Shown here one piece after another: positions 8,110 through 16,600 of a DNA stretch of 23,004 nt (its first letter is position 1; each line of letters starts with the position of its first letter). Origin of the DNA: Candidatus Kuenenia stuttgartensis. GTDB lineage: Bacteria; Bacteroidota; Bacteroidia; Flavobacteriales_D; Crocinitomicaceae. The position numbers and the translations under genes were made by a program. The stretch is from positions 1 through 23,004 of the forward strand of contig CALPRR020000012.1 of the NCBI GenBank assembly GCA_943326025.2, given 5' to 3'. The notes below the pieces were generated by a model. The model saw nothing but the letters and a program-made list of their open reading frames with translations. It searched no databases and was not told the origin of the DNA.

Positions 8110-10374
8110 TTATTTATTTTGAGCATCTATAACTGCTACTTTCACCATATTGACAATTTCTCTTACAGTTGAACCTAATTGCAATACGTGAATTGATTTT
8201 TTTAATCCTACTAAAACAGGTCCAATTGCATCACCATCAGTCATTTCTTGCAATAATTTATATGCTATATTACCTGAAGAAAGATTAGGGAAGATCAACG
8301 TATTCACTTGTTTATTTGCAAGATGTGAAAAAGAAAACTTTTCTAACATCAATTCATTGTTTAGAGCAAAATTCGCTTGAACTTCACCATCTGCCACTAA
8401 AGACGGATATTTCTCATGTAATATTTCAACAGCCTTCGCCATTTTCTCTGGATCTTTGCCAGGAGAAGAACCAAAATTAGAATAACTTAACAAAGCGATG
8501 CGAGGAGTCACTTTAAATTTACGAACCATTTTCGCAACATTTTTAGTGATTTCAGCAATTTCTTCAGCTGTAGGATCTAAGTTAATAGTTGTATCCGCTA
8601 AAAAAATTGGACCTCTTTTGGTGTTCAAAATATACATTCCCGCGATTGTATCTACATCTTTTTGTAAACCAATCGTTTGAATTACTGGACGAACTACATC
8701 TCTATAATTTCTAGTGATTCCAGAAATCATTGCATCTGCATGTCCAGATTCAACCATCATCGCACCAAAGTGGTTTCGCTCTCTCATTACCTGAATAGAT
8801 TCAAATTCAGTAAATCCTTTACGTTTACGTTTTTCAAAAAACGCTTTTCCGTATTTAATTCTTCTAGGTTCCTCTTCTTCTGATTTTGGATCAATGATAT
8901 TGATATCAGGAATTTCAATACTATATTCAGCTATTAACTGTTCAATACGTTTACGTTTACCTAATAATATTGGAAAACAAACACCCTCTTCAAAAGCAGT
9001 TTGAGCCGCTTTTAATATTTTGATATTATCTGCTTCAGCAAATACAACACGTTTAGGATTGCTTTGAGCTTTTTCAGTAATACTTCTAATTAATTTATTA
9101 TCTAATCCTAGTCTGTTTTTCAACTCATTTTCATAAGCCGTCCAATCTTGAATAGGATTTTTAGCAACACCTGATTCCATAGCTGCTCTTGCTACTGCAG
9201 GTGCAACATAATAAATTAAACGTGGATCAAGTGGTTTTGGAATGATTTGATCACGACCAAAAAGAATGTTTTTTTCACCATAAGCTTCTATTACTTCCTC
9301 AGGAATTGTTTCTTTTGCCAAAGATGCAATTGCATGAACAGCTGCTAATTTCATTTCTTCATTGATACAAGTTGCTCTAACGTCTAAAGCTCCTCTAAAA
9401 ATAAATGGAAACCCAAGTACATTGTTTACTTGATTAGGATGATCCGAACGACCTGTTGCCATAATGATATCCTTACGAACTGAAGTAGCATCTTTGTATG
9501 AAATTTCAGGTTCTGGATTCGCCAAAGCAAATACGATTGGATCATTTGCCATTGAAGCAATCATTTCTTTAGAAACTATATTTCCTTTTGATAAACCTAC
9601 AAAAACATCTGCATCTTTTAATGCTTCTGCTAATGTTAATTCATTTTTATGGCTAGCATATGGAATTTTACTTTCATCGATATCCTTTCTTCCAGACCAT
9701 ATAAGTCCTTTTGAATCAAACATGTAAAAGTTTTTCAAGTTTGCGCCTAATGCTTGGTACAATCTAGAACATGACATAGCAGCAGCACCAGCACCAGAAA
9801 TTACAATTCGAACTTCGGACATTTTTTTATTTGCTAATTCAAGAGCATTTAGTAAAGCAGCTGAAGAAATAATCGCTGTTCCATGTTGATCATCATGCAT
9901 CAAAGGAATATCCAACTCTTCTTTTAATCTTCTTTCTATTTCAAATGCTTCAGGAGCTTTAATATCTTCTAAATTAATCCCCCCAAAAGTTGGAGCTATA
10001 GCTTTAACTGTTTGTATAAATAATTCAGGGTCTTTCGCGTCTATTTCTATATCAAAAACATCAATATCAGCAAATATTTTAAAGAGTAAACCCTTACCTT
10101 CCATAACAGGTTTTGAAGCTAAAGGACCAATATCACCCAAACCTAAAACTGCTGTTCCGTTTGAAATTACTGCCACTAGATTTCCTTTCGCAGTATATTT
10201 GTATACATCATCAGGATTTTCAGCAATTTTCAAACAAGGTTCAGCTACACCAGGAGAATATGCTAAAGATAAATCTCTTTGTGATGAATATGGCTTAGTT
10301 GGAATAACTTCTATTTTTCCAGGTTTTCCAGATGAATGATAATCAAGTGCTTCTTGTTTACGAATTTTAGACAT
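8110..10374 (-). CDS. maeB: NADP-dependent malic enzyme with C-terminal phosphotransacetylase domain
   Basis: This is the large (754 aa) MaeB type. The N-terminal half oxidatively decarboxylates malate to pyruvate with NADP, supplying NADPH and pyruvate in the cytoplasm. Catalytic features are visible: Tyr39 in LAYSPGVAEPC, Lys94 in VMEGKG, metal ligands Glu136/Asp137 (NLEDIKAP) and Asp162 (HDDQHGT), and a Rossmann dinucleotide loop GAGAAA at 194-199. From about residue 430 the protein becomes a phosphotransacetylase-like domain (for example RVVFAEADN, then ADAMISGITRNYRDVVRPVI). In this family that domain usually does not work as an independent PTA. It mediates oligomerisation and allosteric control by acetyl-CoA. 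ATG at 10374-10372. It is the first gene of the operon with ruvA and sprA and is preceded by a TAnnTTTG-like box. Confidence 0.97.
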   Translation of the reverse strand: MSKIRKQEALDYHSSGKPGKIEVIPTKPYSSQRDLSLAYSPGVAEPCLKIAENPDDVYKYTAKGNLVAVISNGTAVLGLGDIGPLASKPVMEGKGLLFKIFADIDVFDIEIDAKDPELFIQTVKAIAPTFGGINLEDIKAPEAFEIERRLKEELDIPLMHDDQHGTAIISSAALLNALELANKKMSEVRIVISGAGAAAMSCSRLYQALGANLKNFYMFDSKGLIWSGRKDIDESKIPYASHKNELTLAEALKDADVFVGLSKGNIVSKEMIASMANDPIVFALANPEPEISYKDATSVRKDIIMATGRSDHPNQVNNVLGFPFIFRGALDVRATCINEEMKLAAVHAIASLAKETIPEEVIEAYGEKNILFGRDQIIPKPLDPRLIYYVAPAVARAAMESGVAKNPIQDWTAYENELKNRLGLDNKLIRSITEKAQSNPKRVVFAEADNIKILKAAQTAFEEGVCFPILLGKRKRIEQLIAEYSIEIPDINIIDPKSEEEEPRRIKYGKAFFEKRKRKGFTEFESIQVMRERNHFGAMMVESGHADAMISGITRNYRDVVRPVIQTIGLQKDVDTIAGMYILNTKRGPIFLADTTINLDPTAEEIAEITKNVAKMVRKFKVTPRIALLSYSNFGSSPGKDPEKMAKAVEILHEKYPSLVADGEVQANFALNNELMLEKFSFSHLANKQVNTLIFPNLSSGNIAYKLLQEMTDGDAIGPVLVGLKKSIHVLQLGSTVREIVNMVKVAVIDAQNK

Positions 10375-10392
10375 ACCTTAGTTTTGAACCGA

Positions 10393-10400
10393 CAAATATA
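10393..10400 (-). promoter_or_regulatory. Candidate -7 box for the maeB-ruvA-sprA operon
   Basis: On the minus strand this reads TATATTTG, an exact match to the Bacteroidota -7 consensus TAnnTTTG. It lies 18 bases upstream of the maeB ATG, implying a very short leader. I found no TTG at the usual -33 distance, so the call rests on the -7 box and its position only. Confidence 0.4.
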
Positions 10401-10482
10401 GTAAAAATCTTAGGAGGAAAGTATCTTTTTATTCAAAAAAGCTAATTTGATTTTTTAGATTATAACACCTTATTAAATACAA

Positions 10483-10507
10483 AAGCCTGAGCAAATTGCT
10501 CAGGCTT
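10483..10507 (-). terminator. Rho-independent-type hairpin after the Omp28-like gene
   Basis: A perfect 10-bp stem (AAGCCTGAGC / GCTCAGGCTT) with a 5-base loop; an inner A-T pair can extend it to 11 bp with a 3-base loop. It is the most GC-rich element in the gap. Read on the minus strand it lies 20 bases after the stop of the gene ending at 10527 and is followed by TTGTATTT, giving a modest U-rich tail. It separates that gene from the maeB operon promoter. Confidence 0.75.
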
Positions 10508-10526
10508 ATAGAATTTTAAGAAAGTA

Positions 10527-12389
10527 TTATTTTATAATTACTTTACCATTAAAAGATCCTTTCTCGCTTAATACACTTACAATGTAATTACCAGGAGCAA
10601 TTCCTGCTAAAGACATTTCAAAATTTTGAGAACCTGATAAACTTGTGTATGAATTTGATATCAAAATTCGTCCAGAATTATCCGTTAAAATAACATTATA
10701 GTCTGAGTTTTCTGCATTGAAATTTATGTTTAATTTATCAGAAGCTGGATTTGGATAAATTAACAATTCCGAAGCTTCTAATTGATCTTCACTAACCGAT
10801 AAAGTCCCTAGATTGATTTTGTCAACATAAATATTGTTTCCGTAATTTGAAGTTGCTACATATTTTAAAATTAATTTATTTGATGTAGAAAAAGAAGTTA
10901 AATCAACTGACTCAGTTCTCCATTCACTTGTAGTTGGAGTAAATGAACTTGTTATAGCCGCTCCAGTTTTTAATGTAGTACCACTTTTCTCATAAACTTT
11001 TGACCAGTTTTGACCACAATCACTAGAAACATAAACTGTAAGTTTATCATTAGAAGTCGCATCATATTGTTTGTATGCTACATCAAAAGTCATTACATGT
11101 GTTGATAGAGATGTCATATCAATTGGAGCAATGTATACAGATCCTGACTTACCATCTCCAATAGAATAGCAATTATATTTCAAACTTCCAGAATTTGTAG
11201 TAGATCTTGCCCAATTATCATTTGAAGGAGAGGAAACAAAATAATTTGAATATGGGAAAAAGCCTGTAGTAAAATTTTGAATAAACTGACCTGTTGAACC
11301 AGCAACTGAAATTCTAGCAAAAGATTTTGAAGTACTTCCAACAGCTGTAGAAATACCTGAATTATTAATATTTGTTAAATATGAAGTCAATGTATGAGAA
11401 CCAGAAGATACTGCGGTTGTAGGAATATTAAAGTTTGCAGTCCCATTAGAAGTAATACTTCCTGTGAAAGGTGCAGTTTGAACAGTTCCATTATCAATTT
11501 TATAATTTACAGTTGCTGAAGTAATTGTTGTAGTTCCAGGGTTTTTCAATACTGCAACTGCTCCACTTAAATCAGTTGAACAAGAATAATCATTAGGTAC
11601 TGTTAAACTATTCACTACTGCATAATCCGCTAATGCAACTGGCTCAGATATACCAGCTTGATAAACTTCTTTGGTAGTATTATTTTGAACCCAAGCAATA
11701 AAACCAATTTGATTCAAGTCATATATATAGCTTGGTATTGCTACGTTAGTAAAGGTAAAAGTTTGTGTACCACCTATTGAAGAAAAATTAGAAGCAACAA
11801 CTGGAGTACCAGAAGCATTAGGATACATTTTTCTCATAACATTATGAAATTCTGTTTCTCCATTTGAACCAGGAGCAGATGTAAATGTTATTTGTTTTTC
11901 AATCATTGCTAATTGTAAAACTGTATTTGAAGGATTCCATATATTTGGTGAAGTAATTGAAACTGTAATGTCAGCAGTTGCAAAACCTGGAGCAATTGTA
12001 TGAGAGATTGTCATTGAAACTGGTGAATCAACAGCAAAACGATTATTAATGGCTGTTTGATCTGCTGCAACAGTTGGAGCACCTAAAGCACCAACAGTTC
12101 CATCCATTACTCTCTTGGGAACACTTGTTATACTATAGTATGATGTTCTTGCATCAATTTCTGAAGTATTCTGATTGTACATAGGATCATATCCAGGCCA
12201 ACTAACTTGATATTTAATTGCAACAATTTTTGAAGTATTATTATTCAACAATGTTGAAAATCCAGGATTATAACTTGCGCATGGACCACATGAAGCTTGA
12301 GAATAACTTTCTGCTAAAATTAATCTTTGTTGACTAAAAGACATTGCAGCTGAAGAAAGAAGTCCGAAAATGAGTAATGTTTTTTTCAT
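10527..12389 (-). CDS. Secreted Omp28-like protein with CGPC motif and T9SS type A sorting domain
   Basis: A 620-residue exported protein. A signal peptide (about 1-20, ending SFSQ) is followed by an Omp28-like, thioredoxin-related domain carrying Cys34-Gly-Pro-Cys37 (YSQASCGPCASYNPG) and a likely cis-proline loop at about Pro91 (ITSVPKRVMDG). Residues about 250-355 look like a CARDB/Ig-like module. About 366-528 resemble a choice-of-anchor-J carbohydrate-binding-like module (ending YVDKINLG). The last ~75 residues are a type A sorting domain (LLIYPNPASDKLNI ... GNYIVSVLSEKG ... GKVIIK), recognised by the T9SS. The protein should therefore be secreted or anchored on the cell surface. Whether the CGPC pair is redox-active is unknown. 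It appears monocistronic, with its own promoter box (12422-12452) and a terminator hairpin. The exact role is not recognised. Confidence 0.87.
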   Translation of the reverse strand: MKKTLLIFGLLSSAAMSFSQQRLILAESYSQASCGPCASYNPGFSTLLNNNTSKIVAIKYQVSWPGYDPMYNQNTSEIDARTSYYSITSVPKRVMDGTVGALGAPTVAADQTAINNRFAVDSPVSMTISHTIAPGFATADITVSITSPNIWNPSNTVLQLAMIEKQITFTSAPGSNGETEFHNVMRKMYPNASGTPVVASNFSSIGGTQTFTFTNVAIPSYIYDLNQIGFIAWVQNNTTKEVYQAGISEPVALADYAVVNSLTVPNDYSCSTDLSGAVAVLKNPGTTTITSATVNYKIDNGTVQTAPFTGSITSNGTANFNIPTTAVSSGSHTLTSYLTNINNSGISTAVGSTSKSFARISVAGSTGQFIQNFTTGFFPYSNYFVSSPSNDNWARSTTNSGSLKYNCYSIGDGKSGSVYIAPIDMTSLSTHVMTFDVAYKQYDATSNDKLTVYVSSDCGQNWSKVYEKSGTTLKTGAAITSSFTPTTSEWRTESVDLTSFSTSNKLILKYVATSNYGNNIYVDKINLGTLSVSEDQLEASELLIYPNPASDKLNINFNAENSDYNVILTDNSGRILISNSYTSLSGSQNFEMSLAGIAPGNYIVSVLSEKGSFNGKVIIK

Positions 12390-12421
12390 ATATAATTTGT
12401 TTTAGTAAAATTTCTATGTTC

Positions 12422-12452
12422 CAAATGTATGTAAAGTCAGTATTCAAGTCAA
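12422..12452 (-). promoter_or_regulatory. Bacteroidota-type promoter of the Omp28-like gene
   Basis: Minus strand: TTG (12452-12450), 20-base spacer, then TACATTTG (12429-12422). This is a full match to the -33 TTG / -7 TAnnTTTG pattern with spacing in the usual range. The ATG at 12389 follows after a leader of roughly 25-32 bases. It is the best promoter match in the window. Confidence 0.62.
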
Positions 12453-12664
12453 CAAGAAAATCTGATTTAGTAGAAGTAAAAAAAAAGATTATTGGAATCC
12501 TAGGATTATAAAATTGTATCCATTTCTAAAATACGACTCTTTTTATTATAATCTTAAACACTTACATTAAAAGTGTTAAAAATTTAAAGCCGCTGCTTTA
12601 CTGGGATACTTAACTTGTAAAATAAAACTGCTTCAAATTGGAAGTCTATAACACAAAGAAAAGT
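12453..12664. other. Intergenic stretch with small inverted repeats, no gene seen
   Basis: No convincing ORF. It holds a 12-bp palindrome (12496-12507, AATCCTAGGATT) and two small hairpins: AACACTT/AAGTGTT at 12557-12577 and TAAAGC/GCTTTA at 12585-12600. The last two lie downstream of the minus-strand gene ending at 12665 and could act as a weak terminator, but neither has a clean U-tract and both are short. Confidence 0.4.
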
Positions 12665-13009
12665 CTATTTTTTAATCTGTTTTTCTTTTAATTCAATATT
12701 ACCTCGATTTTTACCTAAGTATATTCTATATGCCACTAATGCCGGAAAACAAAAAATGAAAAGAAAAGCTGTAACATAACCCTTTGGTAAAAGGTAATAA
12801 TTCTTAATTCCTTTTAATTCATTATCAGCATATTCTAATCCTGAAATAAAATGTAAACTTAATGGTCTTTGTTCTTTGAAAGAAACTAATCCTTGCTTGT
12901 AAACTATTTCGCCATCAAAAATATTAATTGGTAAAAGAAAAAAGATCAATAATAAAACTAGAACACATATTAAATATACTATCATCGATCGTTTTACTCT
13001 TGAATTCAT
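12665..13009 (-). CDS. Small two-helix membrane protein of unknown function
   Basis: A 114-residue protein I do not recognise. It has a basic N-terminus (NSRVKR), a first transmembrane helix at about 9-27, a central soluble segment of about 50 residues (30-77), a second helix at about 78-96, and a strongly basic tail (GKNRG...KEKQIKK). By the positive-inside rule both ends should be cytoplasmic, with the middle in the periplasm. There is no cysteine-based lipobox or enzyme motif. It has ordinary AT-rich codon use and a promoter-like box 13 bases upstream, which supports a real gene. It is divergent from the pentapeptide-repeat gene. No function can be assigned. Confidence 0.72.
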   Translation of the reverse strand: MNSRVKRSMIVYLICVLVLLLIFFLLPINIFDGEIVYKQGLVSFKEQRPLSLHFISGLEYADNELKGIKNYYLLPKGYVTAFLFIFCFPALVAYRIYLGKNRGNIELKEKQIKK

Positions 13010-13022
13010 TTCTTTTTTTCAG

Positions 13023-13049
13023 CAAAGGTAATGATTTGTTATTAATCAA
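13023..13049 (-). promoter_or_regulatory. Candidate promoter of the small membrane protein gene
   Basis: Minus strand: TTG at 13049-13047, a 16-base spacer, then TACCTTTG at 13030-13023, an exact TAnnTTTG box. The ATG at 13009 is 13 bases downstream. The spacer is slightly shorter than the common range, so this is moderate evidence. Confidence 0.45.
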
Positions 13050-13086
13050 GTATTTAAAGGTATAGAATTATTAACTTTCGAAAAAA

Positions 13087-13668
13087 ATGAATCCAATGAG
13101 TAGCACTTTACATCAAGATGAAACGTTTAAGAATAAGAATTATGCTGAAAAGCGAATTGCTAATAGAGATTTTGATGATTGTCATTTTGATAATTGTGAT
13201 TTTTCAGCAGCAACTTTATCGATGGTCGATTTCGTAAATTGTATATTTGTGAATTGTAATTTATCAAATTTAAAATGGAATGGAGTTGGATTAAAAGATG
13301 TCCAATTCATTAATTGTAAATTAGTCGGTTTAGATTTCAGTGTTTGTAATGATTTCTTATTTACCGTAAGTTTTAAAGAATGTCAATTGGATTTTGCGAC
13401 TTTCTTTCAAAAGAAATTGAAAAAAACAAAGTTTGAAGAATGCATTTTAAAAGAAACAGATTTTGCAGAAGTAGATTTAACTGAATCCATTTTTAAGAAT
13501 TGTTCATTAGAAGGTGCTGTTTTTGAAAAAACAAATTTGTTTAAAGCAGATTTTAGAACCTCAACAAATTACACAATTGATCCAGAAAAAAATATCATGA
13601 AAAAAGCAAAATTTGGATATCCAGGAGTTTTGGGTTTATTGAATAAATATGACATTATTATCGACTAA
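13087..13668 (+). CDS. Pentapeptide-repeat protein, Qnr-like
   Basis: 193 residues. From about residue 22 to 160 nearly every fifth residue is Phe or Leu in the A/C-(D/N)-(L/F)-x-x pattern (for example RDFDDCHFDNCDFSAATL and later DFAEVDLTESIFKNCSLEGA). This predicts a right-handed quadrilateral beta-helix. The C-terminus (NYTIDPEKN..KKAKFGYPGVLGLLNKYDIII) matches the conserved tail of Qnr-like proteins. Known Qnr proteins mimic DNA and protect gyrase from quinolones, but most chromosomal relatives have no proven role, so resistance should not be assumed. Unusually many Cys residues occupy repeat positions. ATG at 13087; a second in-frame ATG at 13096 is possible. It converges on the histidine kinase gene with only 6 bases between the stops. 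Confidence 0.9.
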   Translation: MNPMSSTLHQDETFKNKNYAEKRIANRDFDDCHFDNCDFSAATLSMVDFVNCIFVNCNLSNLKWNGVGLKDVQFINCKLVGLDFSVCNDFLFTVSFKECQLDFATFFQKKLKKTKFEECILKETDFAEVDLTESIFKNCSLEGAVFEKTNLFKADFRTSTNYTIDPEKNIMKKAKFGYPGVLGLLNKYDIIID

Positions 13669-13674
13669 TTGTTT

Positions 13675-16600
13675 TTATCCTTTTGGAATCTCAACAAAGA
13701 AAGTAGTTCCAACATTTAAAATTGATTCAAACCATATTAAACCTCTATGATTTTCAACTATTTGCTTAACCATTGCTAAACCTAATCCTGTTCCTGTTCC
13801 TTTGGTAGTAAAATAGGGAACAAATATTTTGTCTTGAGTTTCTTGATCTATACCATTTCCATTATCTGAAACAGTAATTAGGTAATTCCCTTCGATTAAC
13901 TTTAGAGAAACTTCTATTAATCCAATTCGATCAGAAGGAATTGATTGAATGGCATTTTTAATCAAATTATTGAAAACTCTCAACATTAAATCTTTATCAG
14001 CAAGAACATCACATGTATGAACTGCAGAAGTAAATGAAATTTCTACTTTTTCTTCATCATTAAAAACCTCAATAACATTTTCAATCAAAGGTTTCAAATC
14101 AAAACGAGTTTCATTTGGTCGAGGCATTTTTGCGAATGTAGAAAATTCATTCGCTATTTTGGTTAAAGCATCAATTTGTTCGATGATAGAAAATGCAACT
14201 TTATCTATTTTGGCTTTAGAGTTCACATCGTTTGGATCATAAATACGTTGTAATTGCTGTATACTCAATTTCATAGGAGTCAAAGGATTCTTTATTTCAT
14301 GTGCTACTTGTTTCGCCATTTCTCTCCAAGCACTTTCACGTTCACTCTTAGCTAATTGTTGGGCTGTAAATTCTAATTCTTCTAATTTTTGATTGTAATC
14401 TTTTACCAAAGCACCTATTTCATCTTTTTTGGAATATTGAATTTGTTGATTATGCTTTCCAAATTTAACATTTGAGAAACTTTCTTGCAATAAACGAAGT
14501 GGTGATGTTACCCAACTTGACACAAAAACAGCTATTAATATTGAAATCGCTAGCAATAACATAAAAACATTAATAATTGCTACCAAGAAATGTTGGATTT
14601 GGTTTTCAAAATCCTTTTGCTGTCCAAAATGTTGCAAATTCAAATAAGCTAAAAGCTTCCCTTCATTATTATAAAAAGGAGTATAGGCAGAAGAATAACC
14701 TAATGAACCAATATTTTCTTGGTGTATAAATTCGCTTTTGTCTTTTACATCGACTTGAAAAAAAGCTTCAGAATTCATTTGTTCACTCAATAAACCAACA
14801 TTAAAAACTTTTGGACGAGAAGTTGCTATTATATGACCTTTTTGATCATATAAATTTATATCCGTTACAAAAACACGTGCAAAATTTTGAAGCAATAATT
14901 CAATATAATTTCCTTGATCTTGAATTTTTAGTTCTGATTGATTACCTAATTTATCTTTCATTTCTGCTTCAACAGAATTCAATTTTTCTCTAATAACATC
15001 ATTCGTAAATTCATTATATTGATTACTTACGAAAACTCCACTTCCCCAGCCAAATGCCAACAATGAAAGAAAAACCAAACTGATTAATACAACTTGAATT
15101 TTCAATGCTAGCGAAAAAGAATTGGAAAAAATTTCAGAAAATTTAAAATGATATAATGCAGGAAGCAATAATAAACCAAAAAAAGTAAATAGATATGAGA
15201 ATGAAGTAATAAATTCTAACATTGTCATATTTTGAGCTGATAGTACTATGACATCTTTGGTTGATTTTCGATAAACGTAATGATTATAATTATCACTGTT
15301 ATAATAACCTGTTTTTAGTTCTTTCCAATTGTTTAAAGCTAAATCTGAAGAAGGGTAATTGAATTTTCCATATTTGGTAACCAAATGAGAATCATAATAT
15401 TTTGCAATTGAATAATTTTCTAAAGGTTCAAATACTTTTGCTTTTGAAGAAATTAAAAGTCTTGGAAAACCTATTTCTTCTGGAATTTTTTTTGATTTAA
15501 AAGTACAAAAAAGATATAAAATCGAAGAATCAGCTTTATATAAAGGTTGTTTAGAAATGTAGCTAAAGTGACCTGTATAATCATTTATAAAATATAAATT
15601 GCTATCTATTTCAGAAATAGAACCATGCTTTTTAAGAATAGAATTCAATTCGTTAAAATCATCCTCTTTGTTACTTTTTGAAATAATCAATGATTGATTA
15701 TTTTCATCAAATAAATTGAATCCCATTTCATAACGTTCCCAAAAACCATTGAATATTCGGCGTTCCATTCCATCTTCAAAATCTGAAAGTCCAATTGGAT
15801 AAGGTGAATGAATGAATTTCTGCAAGAATTCGTCTGATGAAATTTTTTGAGAAATTAAATTGTATTCAACTTCTGTAACTATATCTTTTTCAGAAGCTAA
15901 TTGATTAGCATACAATTCTCTTTCACCACTCTCTTTCCGTGTATTAAACTCATTTAAATTAATTGTTGTTAAAAGTGAAAACAAGAATAGGAAACTTAGA
16001 CCGTAAGCAATTCTTAGTGATTTTTTTGATTTATAAACATTAATAACCAAAATCAATGATAAAATCAATGGGGAAATAGAAGAAAAGAGCAAATTATTAC
16101 CAAAATAGAATTCATATATAAAATAAATAAACCCTATAATTGATTGTAATAGTATAGCTATTTTAAAAGAAAATTTTTGTTTTTTGAAAGCAATGATGAT
16201 TTCTTTAAAAAACAAGAAAAAACAATAGTATAATAGTCCAATACTTGCAATTGCTATAATTGAATATTGATTTAAGGAAAATAATTTGTCGACAACAAGA
16301 GGGATAGAACTGTTTTCAATTAAGCCTCTATTAAGAAACAAAATAAAAATCCATAGAACCCAACTTGAAATTAGAAACAAAAAAACTATATAAATTGAAA
16401 ACCTTTTTTTTGGTAATTCAGTAAGTTTATTTTTTAAGAAAAAAATTAAATATACTATTAGTAAACAGTTGATGATATATTCAAAAAAGTTAGGAAACCA
16501 TTCATTTGTTCCATATAAACTTGATGCAAACGATTCAGTTTCATGCATGAAACCAAACCAAACAAATTTGATAGAAAGCACTCTTAAAAATATTATCAAC

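Noticed and set aside
8110..9100. The phosphotransacetylase-like half of MaeB as a separate pta gene
   Set aside because: It is in frame with the malic enzyme half with no stop or internal start context, and the fused architecture and total length are the norm for MaeB.
10409..10420. A perfect AGGAGG on the plus strand in the maeB upstream gap
   Set aside because: No start codon or open frame follows at a suitable distance on the plus strand, and genes here do not use Shine-Dalgarno sequences. Treated as chance.
12496..12507. 12-bp palindrome AATCCTAGGATT
   Set aside because: Isolated, upstream of the promoter of the Omp28-like gene with no second copy seen in the window. Too little to call an operator.
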